The translations under genes were made by a program, and so were the position numbers. Below, in pieces: positions 1-9,568 of a stretch of DNA of 55,212 bases. Where the stretch lies: the NCBI GenBank assembly GCA_023459655.1, contig JAEWTE010000040.1, positions 1 through 55,212 of the forward strand. Reading direction: 5' to 3'. Each line of letters begins with the position of its first letter. The stretch's first letter is position 1. The stretch comes from Candidatus Parcubacteria bacterium. Lineage in GTDB: Bacteria > Patescibacteriota > Patescibacteriia > Patescibacteriales > Patescibacteriaceae. A model generated the notes under the pieces. That model was not told the origin of the DNA and made no database searches. It saw only the letters and a list, made by a program, of their open reading frames with translations.

Positions 1-2114
1 GCAATAAATTATCGGTTATTGGTAATATTACTGGTAGTGGCTCATTAAGAATTACCGGAACAGCAACTAGTAGTAATTATTTTGCAAGTAATTTGGGTAT
101 TGGTGGTCTGCCCGGTGGTTATTGGAACAGACTTGTTGATTTAAGTGGCAGCGGTAATTCTGCCTATATTTCTAGAACTAGTAATACTCATGCTATTATG
201 GCTGCTTCAGATACTGGCACACCAGTTGGTACTGGTTATAATTTCACCTATAATAGCAATCAAATGGTTTTAGGTGCTATAACTAATCATCCAATTAATT
301 TTATAACCAACGGTACGTCTAAAATGTTTTTGAGTAATGATGGAAAATTAGGAATTGGGACGATTAGTCCACAGGGCAGCTTAAATGTTTTGAGTAGTTC
401 TGTAATTTCTGATAATTCAAATGTTAATAACTATCAATTACTAATTTCAAGTCCTAGCGACACTAATGGAGCTCAAGCCGGAATTGCTTTCAGAATAAGT
501 TCTACTCAAAACAACACACCTGGTGCAGCCATAACTCATGAGAGAGTCGGAAATTGGTCTCAGGGAGGGTTATTATTTAAAACAAGGCCTGATAACACTT
601 CAAATGCTCCCTTATTCACAAGAATGGTTATTGATAAAGATGGCAATATTGGTATTGGAACAACCACCCCAGAGGCTAAATTAGATGTTAATGGTAATAT
701 TGCGGTTCGGGGTACAATGGCTTTGACTGGTGCTCTTTATACTGGTGGTGGGGCTAAGCTATTGGCTGTTGATAATACAGGTAATGTGATTACTACGACT
801 ACTCCGGCTGGAACATCCTTGCCTTCTGGTAGTCTTAGTCAAACTTTGCGTTATGGTTCGTCTGGCTGGGAATCAACTAGCACGCTTATAGTTAATAATT
901 CTAGTAACGTTGGAATTGGAACAACCACTCCAACCGATAAATTGCATGTTTATGGCAATTCTGTCCTAGGTAAAATTTCAGGATATCCTTATAAAAGTTT
1001 GTGGACTTGGGAATCAGATAATACTGGGTATTATTCTGGTATTGGGTATCAAAAAAATGATGGCACTAGTCAAAAACTTTTTGTTTGGTGGCGTGATTCA
1101 GTGATTGAGACTAATATTAATGATGTCCTTAATGTCGCTACACCAGGTCACACTTTTAATGGATCGCCACCAAATACGGGCAGAGTTATCGGCGTCAAAT
1201 TAAGTTCAAATGGCGATTCATATTTTAATGGAGGTAATGTTGGTATTGGTACTACTAATCCTGGAGCAGCTATTCATGTTAATGGCAATGCTATTGCTTA
1301 TCCGCCGAGTGACCCAACTCATTTAGCCACTAAATCTTATGTTGATACGGTTGCTCAAAGCTTATGGGTTAAATCTGGTAATAATCTTTATACCTCCACT
1401 ACTGCTTGGAATGTTGGAATTGGGACAACTACCCCAGAGTCTAAGTTAGATGTTAATGGTAGCTTAGCGGTTAGGGGGGCGGTATCATTGACTGGTCCAT
1501 CTTATATTAATCAGGGTAGTCGTCTTTTAATGGTAGATAATTCCGGTGCTGTTTCTGTTACCAGCACTATTCCCGGTGGTGGTGGTGATTATGTTTCAAA
1601 GACTGGTGATACTATGACCGGTGGGTTAACGTTTGAAAATATACCGGCGCCGGGAGCAGCAATTGATTTGAACGGGTTTAATATTGTCGGTGTTAATAAG
1701 ATTACTGTTACTACTATTGATCCACTCTATGATATTGGTGGAACTAAGTATTCAACTTATGCTCCATCAGTAGTTGGTGGAGTAAAAGAAGAATATATTG
1801 GTCGAGGTCAGATTAGCAATTGTGGAGTTGATGATTGTTCTTGGCGATTAGATTTTTCTAAAGTTGCTATAGGAAGTGATTTATGGGTTTGGCGTAAAAT
1901 TGTTGAATTTAATTCTAAAACGATTGATGTGGTTATGACTGCCTATGGTCGGCCGGCTTTGTTATCTTATGAAATTGAGGGTAATCAATTAATATTTTAT
2001 GCTGATCGGCCGACTGAATTTTCTTATCGATTAATTGGGCCTCGTTTTGATTGGCGTAAATGGCCGACTTTGGCTGAAGATCAATCTGAAAAGGCTTCTT
2101 TGACTATTGAATAG
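1..2114 (+). CDS. Tail-fibre-like modular surface protein, 5' end outside window
   Basis: The reading frame is open from base 3, so the gene begins upstream of the window; the TTG at 93 is internal. At least 700 residues are present. They are dominated by Ser/Thr/Asn/Gly-rich segments with repeated NVGIGTTTP...KLDVNG units (near nt 650, 910, 1235 and 1410), as in phage tail fibres and bacterial beta-helical fibres. The last 130 residues form a separate domain (GVKEEYIG, SYRLIGPRFDWRKW) that is shared with the fibre gene at 5803. The protein is probably exported and exposed on the cell surface, possibly as an adhesin; that role is inferred from architecture only. No catalytic motif was seen. 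A cupredoxin gene follows 81 bases downstream with its own promoter. Confidence 0.8.
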   Translation, partial: NKLSVIGNITGSGSLRITGTATSSNYFASNLGIGGLPGGYWNRLVDLSGSGNSAYISRTSNTHAIMAASDTGTPVGTGYNFTYNSNQMVLGAITNHPINFITNGTSKMFLSNDGKLGIGTISPQGSLNVLSSSVISDNSNVNNYQLLISSPSDTNGAQAGIAFRISSTQNNTPGAAITHERVGNWSQGGLLFKTRPDNTSNAPLFTRMVIDKDGNIGIGTTTPEAKLDVNGNIAVRGTMALTGALYTGGGAKLLAVDNTGNVITTTTPAGTSLPSGSLSQTLRYGSSGWESTSTLIVNNSSNVGIGTTTPTDKLHVYGNSVLGKISGYPYKSLWTWESDNTGYYSGIGYQKNDGTSQKLFVWWRDSVIETNINDVLNVATPGHTFNGSPPNTGRVIGVKLSSNGDSYFNGGNVGIGTTNPGAAIHVNGNAIAYPPSDPTHLATKSYVDTVAQSLWVKSGNNLYTSTTAWNVGIGTTTPESKLDVNGSLAVRGAVSLTGPSYINQGSRLLMVDNSGAVSVTSTIPGGGGDYVSKTGDTMTGGLTFENIPAPGAAIDLNGFNIVGVNKITVTTIDPLYDIGGTKYSTYAPSVVGGVKEEYIGRGQISNCGVDDCSWRLDFSKVAIGSDLWVWRKIVEFNSKTIDVVMTAYGRPALLSYEIEGNQLIFYADRPTEFSYRLIGPRFDWRKWPTLAEDQSEKASLTIE

Positions 2115-2119
2115 GGTTA

Positions 2120-2147
2120 TTGCGACTATTATTGTTTGTGCTATAAT
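2120..2147 (+). promoter_or_regulatory. Promoter with extended -10 upstream of the cupredoxin gene
   Basis: TTGCGA (2120-2125), a 16-base spacer and TATAAT (2142-2147) preceded directly by TGC. The predicted start of transcription is near 2154, leaving a leader of about 40 very AT-rich bases before the ATG at 2196. No Shine-Dalgarno is visible in that leader. Confidence 0.65.
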
Positions 2148-2195
2148 ATATGTATTATATAATTAATTTATAAAATAATTTTAATTAAAATTATT

Positions 2196-2810
2196 ATGAA
2201 CAACAAAAAAAATCTATTGATTATCGCTGGACTAGCCATTTTGGCTATCATTGTGATTATCATTGTGGCCAATCTTGGCAACAGACAGGCTGGACCAGTT
2301 AGTCAATCAGGTGAAGAGATTAGGATAGCCCCAACTGATCTAGACCGAGAAACTCCAATTGCCACTCCTGAAGAAGTTATGCAGGCTAAACCAGTGATTG
2401 AAGGAACTAGTAAGGTCTTGGACAATGTGGTTGTTACTCCAACTGGTAAGCCAGTTAAAAATGATGTTCGACCTGGTTCACCAGAAGCTCCTCAACAGAC
2501 TGCGCCAGTCAATCCTGAGACTTTGCCTAGTGACTCAGTTAAATTAACTGGTAGTGCTGCCGGCTTTAGTCCAGATAGATTTGAAGTTAAAGCTGGTCAA
2601 TTAGTTACTTTATCTTTGACCTCAGTTGATGACATGACCCATGTTTTATTGTTTGCTGATCCAGAATTATCGGCCGTAGCTATTGGTGTTGGGCCTAACG
2701 AGACCAGAGCGATTACCTTTAATGCTCCTAAGGCGGGTGAATATCCATTTCATTGTGATGTTCCCGGGCATCTTTCTCGCGGAGAAAAGGGCGTGATGGT
2801 TGTTAACTAG
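2196..2810 (+). CDS. Membrane-anchored cupredoxin (type 1 copper protein)
   Basis: A 204-residue protein with one N-terminal membrane segment (residues 7-25) and a Pro/Thr-rich linker to about residue 112. A C-terminal cupredoxin domain follows (GFSPDRFEVKAGQLVTLSL...). All four expected type 1 copper ligands can be placed: His149 in MTHVLLF, then Cys187, His192 and Met201 in HCDVPGH...GVM. It is likely an externally tethered electron carrier or copper protein; partners are unknown. A paralog at 13083 keeps the fold but has lost Cys and the second His. The gene has its own promoter and is followed by a terminator hairpin, so it is probably monocistronic. Confidence 0.85.
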   Translation: MNNKKNLLIIAGLAILAIIVIIIVANLGNRQAGPVSQSGEEIRIAPTDLDRETPIATPEEVMQAKPVIEGTSKVLDNVVVTPTGKPVKNDVRPGSPEAPQQTAPVNPETLPSDSVKLTGSAAGFSPDRFEVKAGQLVTLSLTSVDDMTHVLLFADPELSAVAIGVGPNETRAITFNAPKAGEYPFHCDVPGHLSRGEKGVMVVN

Positions 2811-2833
2811 TTTAATCGGTTAATTATTAGTTT

Positions 2834-2860
2834 CAAAGACACGGTTAAGCCGTGTCTTTG
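2834..2860 (+). terminator. Intrinsic terminator hairpin after the cupredoxin gene
   Basis: A perfect 11-base stem, CAAAGACACGG (2834-2844) paired with CCGTGTCTTTG (2850-2860), with a 5-base loop. The U-run is short because the stem ends in TTTG. The next promoter's -10 element begins two bases after the stem. Confidence 0.7.
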
Positions 2861-2862
2861 GC

Positions 2863-2868
2863 TATAAT
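2863..2868 (+). promoter_or_regulatory. -10 element giving a probable leaderless mRNA
   Basis: TATAAT (2863-2868) lies directly after the terminator stem. The first ATG of the next gene starts at 2876, where transcription would be expected to begin. No convincing -35 element was found, since the region is occupied by the hairpin. Confidence 0.6.
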
Positions 2869-2875
2869 CAGATTA

Positions 2876-4237
2876 ATGATGATTAAAAGAATCAATAAAT
2901 TAAGGAATAAAAAATTACTGCTTGGCTTATTGTTGTTAGCAATCACCCTAATATTATTATTTTTATTGTGGTTATTATTTGAGGTGAAATCAATTAGACT
3001 GACCGATAATCGTCAGTCTAGTCGGCCAATTAGTAAATCTACGATTAATTCAATAATTACTCCGTCGCCTAATAGTAATAAAGAGCGCTCGGCTAGTTTT
3101 ACTGACCTATTTTCTGGTTCGGCTTGGCTGGATAAAAATCGAACTAGTTTGTTCCATAATTTTTCTAGTATGACTTTGTCATTTCCTCCAGATATTCATT
3201 GGGAATTGACTGGGTCTTGTTTAGATAATTATGATGCTTGTCAGGCAATTGATCGTTCAATTGATCAACAGTCAACTTGTATTGATGGACGATGTTTAGT
3301 TATGGTTGATGATAATTTAGTTTACCAGGGCCAAACATTAGCTTGGCCAACAGCCATTAACGAGATAGTTGATAGCACTATTTCTACTTTTGATAATCGT
3401 TGGTTAGTTGGTATTGTTGATAATTTCCAACCAGAGCAATATCGAATATCAGTTTGGTGGTTTGATGGTCAGGATTTTCAGCCGATTATTTTGTCAGATA
3501 ATAGTGAAGAACCAATTATTAGTCATTATCGAGGCCGTCTGGCAGTTGGTGGTCAAGCGGATAATCTACTTATTTTATATAGTGCTTATAATGGCCTGGC
3601 TTGGCAGGTTCGAGGATCACAATTTAAAGATTTAAGCTATTATTTTGGTATCAGAGTCAATTATAATGGTTTTTGGCCAGGAATTATTAGTTATCAGTAT
3701 AATGGTGAAACAAAATGGTTAGTGTTTGATCGTAGCCAATCTCGACCAATTTTATTAAAGTTTTGGCAAAACGGCTCGGATTGGATTGAGGGTACGCTGG
3801 ATCTATCTGACCAATTACCGGATAATAGTCGCACAGCGATTGTAGCGACTGACAAATTATTGGATAATTTTAAAATCAAGATTAATGATTTAACCGATAC
3901 AGCTTATCTTTGGCAGATGGTTGATCAAGGGTTTATTTTGCCGACTAGTTCGGCCGAGGTTATTTCGATTAATTTATCCAATTATAATCAAAAACCTCAG
4001 ACTAGCACTATTGGGGCTATAATTACTGAAGTTATTGGTGGCTGGTCTGGTTTTGATAATTCATGGTTTTTATCGACCGATGGGGTTAATTGGCAAACTG
4101 TTCAGCTAAATCAACGATTTAATTTTGATCAGCCAATTGGAAAATTATGGTGGCGTTGGCAAGTTAACCCAAAGACTAATCGTCAGCATTCGCCTTGTTT
4201 GAAAAAAATTGTGTTTTATTTTTATTCCCAGCCGTAG
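2876..4237 (+). CDS. Membrane-anchored hypothetical extracellular protein, possible beta-propeller
   Basis: The open frame extends upstream to a GTG at 2852, but that codon lies inside the terminator hairpin and before the -10 element. ATG 2876 or 2879 is therefore the credible start, giving about 453 residues. A basic N-terminus (KRINKLRNKK) is followed by one strong membrane helix (LLLGLLLLAITLILLFLLWLL), then a large extracellular part. That part is rich in Trp, Asp and repeated WLVGIVDN, KWLVFDRS and WFLSTDGVNW-like beta-strand segments, which suggests a propeller or other all-beta fold. Cys pairs occur near the start of the ectodomain. I do not recognise the family. It sits among surface-protein genes. 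Confidence 0.75.
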   Translation: MMIKRINKLRNKKLLLGLLLLAITLILLFLLWLLFEVKSIRLTDNRQSSRPISKSTINSIITPSPNSNKERSASFTDLFSGSAWLDKNRTSLFHNFSSMTLSFPPDIHWELTGSCLDNYDACQAIDRSIDQQSTCIDGRCLVMVDDNLVYQGQTLAWPTAINEIVDSTISTFDNRWLVGIVDNFQPEQYRISVWWFDGQDFQPIILSDNSEEPIISHYRGRLAVGGQADNLLILYSAYNGLAWQVRGSQFKDLSYYFGIRVNYNGFWPGIISYQYNGETKWLVFDRSQSRPILLKFWQNGSDWIEGTLDLSDQLPDNSRTAIVATDKLLDNFKIKINDLTDTAYLWQMVDQGFILPTSSAEVISINLSNYNQKPQTSTIGAIITEVIGGWSGFDNSWFLSTDGVNWQTVQLNQRFNFDQPIGKLWWRWQVNPKTNRQHSPCLKKIVFYFYSQP

Positions 4238-4251
4238 TTTAGTCCTTTAGC

Positions 4252-4280
4252 TTGTGGCCGTTATTAAAAAATGTTATAAT
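4252..4280 (+). promoter_or_regulatory. Promoter of the 4307 surface-protein gene
   Basis: TTGTGG (4252-4257), a 17-base spacer, then TATAAT (4275-4280) preceded by TGT (extended -10). Predicted transcription start is near 4287, giving a leader of about 20 bases without Shine-Dalgarno. Confidence 0.65.
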
Positions 4281-4306
4281 ATCAACAATCAATTGTCTTT
4301 AAATTT

Positions 4307-5797
4307 ATGGATAAAAAATGGGTTTTTAGCGGCTTGGTGATTATTTTCATAGCGGCTAGTTTATTTTTTTGGCTACCAGCCGATGCCCAAGAAGAGTGTC
4401 CGGTTGGTAAAAAGTGTATTTTTAATTATGCTGGAACTTTAATGTTGCAGGCCACTGGTGGAGACATTGAATTATTTACTAATGGTGATAGTAAAGATGG
4501 CGGTAATATTAAGCTTGATATTTCAGGTTCCAAAAGTGCTAGTAATATTTTTCTAAAGACTCAAGAGTCAGGTGAGAGTAACATCTATCTTAATTATTTT
4601 GCTCCTGATCACTATGGTTTAGCGGTCACGGCTAATGGCGGATTATATCATAATAGTTTTTCAGTTTTAGTGGCTGATGGTGGATATTATGATATTAATA
4701 TTGACGGGATCAGTAAAGGTCTTAGCTTAATTAGAAGTGAAGTGACGCCTGGTCAAATTGATAGTAGTCGTCAATTATTTGTTGCTTCTGATAGCTATTA
4801 TTATTGGGGGGCAGCTGATCCGACTATTGGGCTAAGCTCATTGTATGCTGATGTTACTAATAATTTATTTGGTCAATTAGCCTTTATTCGCAGTGGCGAT
4901 GTTAAAGTTGGAGCCAGACAATATTTACAATATCGATTTAATGATATTGATAACCCAAGTAATTGGGGTCAATGGGTAGAGATGTGTGATAATTCAAATA
5001 ATTGTCGTAATTTTTTAAATATTTTAGATGAAACCAGTAATGGTTCATTATTGGTTTATCAGGACCCGGACTTATTAATGGATGCTGGTTTAAAAATAAA
5101 CGATCCATTAGCCTTGGCTAATTGTGATGCTTTAAATACTTCAGGTGGAGTCATTGGTTGCGGTTCAGGCGGCACTGGTGGTGGAGTTAGTGGATCCGGT
5201 ACAATTAATTATATCCCTAAATGGAGTAGTGCCAGTAGTTTAGCTAACAGCACTATTTTTGATAATGGCAACGTTGGCATCGGCACCACTACCCCCGACG
5301 CCAAATTAGATGTTAATGGTAGTCTAGCAGTTAGGGGGCCAGTCTCTTTGACTAATCAGCTTTATATTGGTCAAGGTAGTCGTCTCTTAATGGTTGATAA
5401 TTCCGGTGCTGTTTCTGTCACCAGCACTATATCTGGCGGCAATATGGTTACTTTCGCTGGTACTTCTGTTTCAGCAGTTACTGGTAATCGAGGAGGTTAT
5501 AATAATGCTAATGCTCTTTGTGTGTCGGTTGATCCGGCCAGTCATATTTGTACTGCTGAAGATATTTTAAGCATTATTAATCAGGGTGATGTTAACACTA
5601 TTCCCGACAATAGTGATGGATATTGGATTAGCAATGGTCCACCAGGCTATACTGCTAACGTTAATGATTGTGCTGGTTTTACTGAAGGTTCTACTAATTT
5701 TTTTGGCGCAGTCTGGTATAAATATACTACTTATCCTAATGGTGTTGGCGCCATAGCTCATTGTGGTAATTCTAAATATTTTGCTTGTTGTAAATAA
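4307..5797 (+). CDS. Secreted fibre-like protein with Cys-containing C-terminal domain
   Basis: 496 residues with a clear signal peptide (hydrophobic core, probable cut after PADA near residue 27). The middle carries an NVGIGTTTPDAKLDVNG module that is nearly identical, in DNA as well as protein, to one in the fibre gene at the left edge (SLAVRG, GSRLLMVDNSGAVSVTSTI). The last 115 residues form a different domain with six cysteines (NANALCVSV, HICTAEDI, NDCAGF, AHCGNS, FACCK), probably disulfide bonded. I associate this layout with environmental surface proteins but cannot name the family. The gene is followed after 5 bases by the 5803 fibre gene, so the two are probably co-transcribed. Confidence 0.8.
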   Translation: MDKKWVFSGLVIIFIAASLFFWLPADAQEECPVGKKCIFNYAGTLMLQATGGDIELFTNGDSKDGGNIKLDISGSKSASNIFLKTQESGESNIYLNYFAPDHYGLAVTANGGLYHNSFSVLVADGGYYDINIDGISKGLSLIRSEVTPGQIDSSRQLFVASDSYYYWGAADPTIGLSSLYADVTNNLFGQLAFIRSGDVKVGARQYLQYRFNDIDNPSNWGQWVEMCDNSNNCRNFLNILDETSNGSLLVYQDPDLLMDAGLKINDPLALANCDALNTSGGVIGCGSGGTGGGVSGSGTINYIPKWSSASSLANSTIFDNGNVGIGTTTPDAKLDVNGSLAVRGPVSLTNQLYIGQGSRLLMVDNSGAVSVTSTISGGNMVTFAGTSVSAVTGNRGGYNNANALCVSVDPASHICTAEDILSIINQGDVNTIPDNSDGYWISNGPPGYTANVNDCAGFTEGSTNFFGAVWYKYTTYPNGVGAIAHCGNSKYFACCK

Positions 5798-5802
5798 AAT
5801 AT

Positions 5803-8800
5803 ATGCTTAAATTAAAACAAAGTTTGGCTAGAAATTTGTTTCGGTTATTTATTGTATTAATAATTTTTAAGGCACCGGCGGTATTAGCTGTAACTTGTCC
5901 GACCTGGTTTGGTGGCCAGCTTTGTGATGGTGGTGGAAAATCTTGGTGTTATCAAAATAATATTACCAATGGTTGTCAGGTTGAAACAACTTGTTCACCA
6001 ATTAGTAATGGCACTAATACTAATAATTGTCTTACTAATACTTGTGTTATAGAATGTAACGATGGATACATAAAATGTAGCTCAAATTGCCAAATTCCGT
6101 TATCTAAACCAGCAAATTGCTCTAATCATGATTCATGTACTGGGGCTTGTACTGTTTGTAGTGCCGGTTATGAATTAAGCGGCTCAACCTGTGTGTCGGC
6201 GATATTAAAATTAGGTATCAATTCAGTTAGTGGTTCTAATGTTGTTCAGGCGGCCACTGGTGCTTTATTGTATGTCAATAATACCGGAGTTGGTATTGGA
6301 ACAAATAATCCATCATCATCTCTCCATATTATTGGTCATGCCACATTATCTGAGGATTTATCTATGGCGGCCGGCAAATCAATAAAATTAAATAATGCCG
6401 CTAATACAATACTATATATTGGAAATTATCATACCGGTGGCTTTGTTTTTGGTTCTAGTCAAACTGCTTCGATTCATGTTGAAGGTGATGTTCGAGCTAA
6501 TCAGTTATGTATTAAGGATGACTGTAAATCTGCTTGGTCAGAGATTCAAGGGACTAATTATTGGACTGCTTCTGGTAATAATATTTCTGCCAATAATTCT
6601 GGTAATGTTGGTATCGGAACAGCTAGCCCAGTAACTAAATTACATGTTGTCGGTACAATTCGAACTAATCTTTCGGGAACTGGTAATCGTTGTCTTTATG
6701 TTACTGAAAATGGCGATATTTCTGCTAAAGCAGAAGATTGTGGTACAAGTTCTGGAGGAGATAATCTTGGTGATCATGCAGCTACTCAAAATATTAAACT
6801 AGGTAATTATTGGTTATCCGGTGATGGTGGTGATGAGGGAATTTTTGTCAATAGTTCTGGTCAAGTTGGTATTGGGACTAATGCTCCATCAGCTCTTTTA
6901 AATATTTATAGTAGTTCTACCGGCATAATTTCTCAAATAAAACTACGAAATGCCAGTACTGCTATTAATTCAGGTACAGCAATTGATTTTGTTACCAACA
7001 CCAATACCACTGGTAAAATTACTAATATTTACAATGGATCTAGTCAGTCTTCTTTGTCTTTTTCTACTTATTATAGTAGTTTGGCTGAGGCGATGAGAAT
7101 AAATTCTTCCGGTAACGTTGGCATCGGCACCACCAGCCCAGCCTATAAGTTGGCAGTAGTCGGCGATGCTTATTTTAGTGGTCCGATTACAGTTCAAAAT
7201 CCAACCGCGGCTGGTCATGCTGTTAATCGTTCTTATATTAATGGTTTAGAATTTGCTTGGACTAAATTAATGGATTATCCTGCTGCTTGTTCGGCCGGTC
7301 AGTTTATTTCTGCAATTGGTGATACTTTAACTTGTGGCACACCAGCTAGCACGGCTTATACAGCGGGTGGTGGTTTAACGCTCACGGATTCAGTTTTTAG
7401 TGTTAATACTACTGTAGTAAGAACTACTGGTACTCAGACTATTGGTGGAGCTAAAACTTTTAGCACCACACCACTTACCCTATCTGCTGCGAGTGCTATA
7501 CTTAGTTTTTCTTCAACCTCGGGAACTAAAACTATAAGTACTGGTGGTACCACTGATCTTAATTTGAATCCTGGCGGCAATGTTGGTATAGGTGAAAGTG
7601 CACCAAACAATAAGCTAACAGTTAATGGAACAATTTCTGCCACTATTTTTAAAAACAGTGCTCTTAATAATTGTAGTAATGGTTTAATTGCTAATTCCAC
7701 TGGTGAAATTAACTGCCGAAGTACTTCCTTTGTCACCACTGATCAATATTGGACTGGTACAAGCACTAATTTAAATGCTGTTACTGCCCGTAGTTCTTTA
7801 GGATTGGGTGCATTAGCTACTTTAGGTGCAGTTTCGGGTGGTACAGGAGGAACAATTTCTGATGGCACCATTACTAATGCTGATATTAATGCTTCAGCAG
7901 CCATCGCAGCCTCAAAGATTGAACATGGAAGCTTTTTTATAACCTCAGCTGGTACTAGTGGACAAGTCTGGACATCTGATGGCACCGGTGCTGGCGTCTG
8001 GGGGGCGGCGGCTGGTAGCCATAATCCTTTAACACTAGGTGATATTGGTTCAAGTCCTAATGCTGAAGGTGCTAGTTTGGACGATCAAAAATTAATGTTA
8101 CAGCCAGCTAGTGCTAATTTTGGTGGTGTTGTTACCACCGGCCCACAGACATTTGCTGGAGCTAAGACATTTACTGTCACTATTAATGGTAATATTAACA
8201 CAGCCAGTGCTTTAGCAGCTGATGGTGCAAATTGTTCGGCTGGTTATTATCCGCTGGGAATAGATGCATCCGGCAATGCTCAAAATTGTACAGTATTGCC
8301 AACTGGTGGTACCTATTCAGCTGATGGGCGAGGTATTGAGTTATCTGGTGATATGTTTAGTTTAAAATTAGATGGAACAACGCTTAGTAAATCCGAGTTA
8401 GGTTTAAAAGTTAATGCTATTACTAATAATCAGATCTCTGCTTCGGCGGGCATTGTTGACACTAAGTTAGCGACAATTACTACTGCTAATAAAGTTTCTG
8501 GATCGGCAGTTCAATTAGCATCCGGTGGTGGATTAGAAAACTCAACCGGCCTTAAAATTATTGATGGTATTTATGCTAAATTAGCTGGAGTTAGTGGTGG
8601 ACAAAATTTAATTGGCGGCACAGCTGCTAATAATACTTTAACTTTTCAAGGTAATTCTGCTGCTTCTGGCAATACGCCAACAGGCATTAATATGTCTTTT
8701 AAAGTTGGTAATAGTGGTGGAACTAATGCCATGACTATTCTTAATAATGGCAATATTGGTATTAATAGAACTAATCCAACTCAAAAATTACACGTAAAGG

Positions 8801-9567
8801 GAAATATTGATTCTTATGTTGAATCGGGTACTGGAAGTATTGGTTTCTCTATCGTTGATGATTTTACTACCTCTGGTGGTCAAACCGCTCATTATGGTTT
8901 GACTAGAAATTCTTTTGGTTTGAACACGATTGCTTTAAGTGGCTATGGTGGCTTAGGTTTATTTACTGGTGGTAGCGAAAGATTAATGATAAACACTACA
9001 GATTCTATAGGCGTAAATATTAAGTCAAGTAATGGCTCTATTAACTGGATGAATATTAAAAGTGTTTCTAATCTTATAACACTAACAGTTGGCGATGGTG
9101 GTGCTAATTCTAAGTTGGATGTTGGTACGGTTGATCCGATTTATACTATTGATGAGACAAGGTATGCTACTTATATGGCTGGTATGACTGGGGTTAAAGA
9201 AGAAACTAGTGGTGCGTTAGTTTTAGATAAGCAATCAGCTGGTTTGTTTATGGCTAAAATTGATTTTCAAAATAGTCCAGCTGGATCAGATATTTGGTTG
9301 TTTGGTCGAACTGCTAACTTGATTAATAATCAAAATCATTTTGATCAAACCGCTTGCTTATTGACACCTAATTTTGCTGGTCAAGCTTGGTATGAAAAGG
9401 ATTGGGCTAGTCGCTCGATTAATATTTTTGCCCGACCAGATAATGATAATCGGACTAGTATTGAGGTTTCCTATCGGTTGACTGCCCCACGGTTTGATAG
9501 TGAGAAATGGACTAATTATGGTGACAGTGAACACGAAGGTTTCAATCTAGATAAATTATTGAAATAA
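5803..9567 (+). CDS. Large tail-fibre-like modular surface protein
   Basis: 1254 residues with a signal peptide ending near VLA (residue 29). A Cys-rich EGF-like segment follows (residues about 30-130, many CxxC-type pairs). A long repetitive region then carries GIGTxxP...KLxVxG modules at roughly 165, 270, 355, 445, 605 and 985. Segments such as TLTLTDSVFSVN and GTSGQVWTSDGTGAGVWG resemble phage fibre repeats. The final 140 residues (GVKEETSG, SYRLTAPRFDSEKW) match the C-terminal domain of the gene at 1-2114. It is presumably a trimeric or beta-helical surface fibre; binding target unknown. It starts 5 bases after the previous gene, with no Shine-Dalgarno, and is 1 base from the next. Confidence 0.85.
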   Translation: MLKLKQSLARNLFRLFIVLIIFKAPAVLAVTCPTWFGGQLCDGGGKSWCYQNNITNGCQVETTCSPISNGTNTNNCLTNTCVIECNDGYIKCSSNCQIPLSKPANCSNHDSCTGACTVCSAGYELSGSTCVSAILKLGINSVSGSNVVQAATGALLYVNNTGVGIGTNNPSSSLHIIGHATLSEDLSMAAGKSIKLNNAANTILYIGNYHTGGFVFGSSQTASIHVEGDVRANQLCIKDDCKSAWSEIQGTNYWTASGNNISANNSGNVGIGTASPVTKLHVVGTIRTNLSGTGNRCLYVTENGDISAKAEDCGTSSGGDNLGDHAATQNIKLGNYWLSGDGGDEGIFVNSSGQVGIGTNAPSALLNIYSSSTGIISQIKLRNASTAINSGTAIDFVTNTNTTGKITNIYNGSSQSSLSFSTYYSSLAEAMRINSSGNVGIGTTSPAYKLAVVGDAYFSGPITVQNPTAAGHAVNRSYINGLEFAWTKLMDYPAACSAGQFISAIGDTLTCGTPASTAYTAGGGLTLTDSVFSVNTTVVRTTGTQTIGGAKTFSTTPLTLSAASAILSFSSTSGTKTISTGGTTDLNLNPGGNVGIGESAPNNKLTVNGTISATIFKNSALNNCSNGLIANSTGEINCRSTSFVTTDQYWTGTSTNLNAVTARSSLGLGALATLGAVSGGTGGTISDGTITNADINASAAIAASKIEHGSFFITSAGTSGQVWTSDGTGAGVWGAAAGSHNPLTLGDIGSSPNAEGASLDDQKLMLQPASANFGGVVTTGPQTFAGAKTFTVTINGNINTASALAADGANCSAGYYPLGIDASGNAQNCTVLPTGGTYSADGRGIELSGDMFSLKLDGTTLSKSELGLKVNAITNNQISASAGIVDTKLATITTANKVSGSAVQLASGGGLENSTGLKIIDGIYAKLAGVSGGQNLIGGTAANNTLTFQGNSAASGNTPTGINMSFKVGNSGGTNAMTILNNGNIGINRTNPTQKLHVKGNIDSYVESGTGSIGFSIVDDFTTSGGQTAHYGLTRNSFGLNTIALSGYGGLGLFTGGSERLMINTTDSIGVNIKSSNGSINWMNIKSVSNLITLTVGDGGANSKLDVGTVDPIYTIDETRYATYMAGMTGVKEETSGALVLDKQSAGLFMAKIDFQNSPAGSDIWLFGRTANLINNQNHFDQTACLLTPNFAGQAWYEKDWASRSINIFARPDNDNRTSIEVSYRLTAPRFDSEKWTNYGDSEHEGFNLDKLLK

Positions 9568-9568
9568 T

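Noticed and set aside
7434..7985. Minus-strand ORFs of 80-101 codons in the 5803 fibre gene
   Set aside because: Compositional shadows of Ser/Thr/Gly repeats; the sense frame is continuous and modular.
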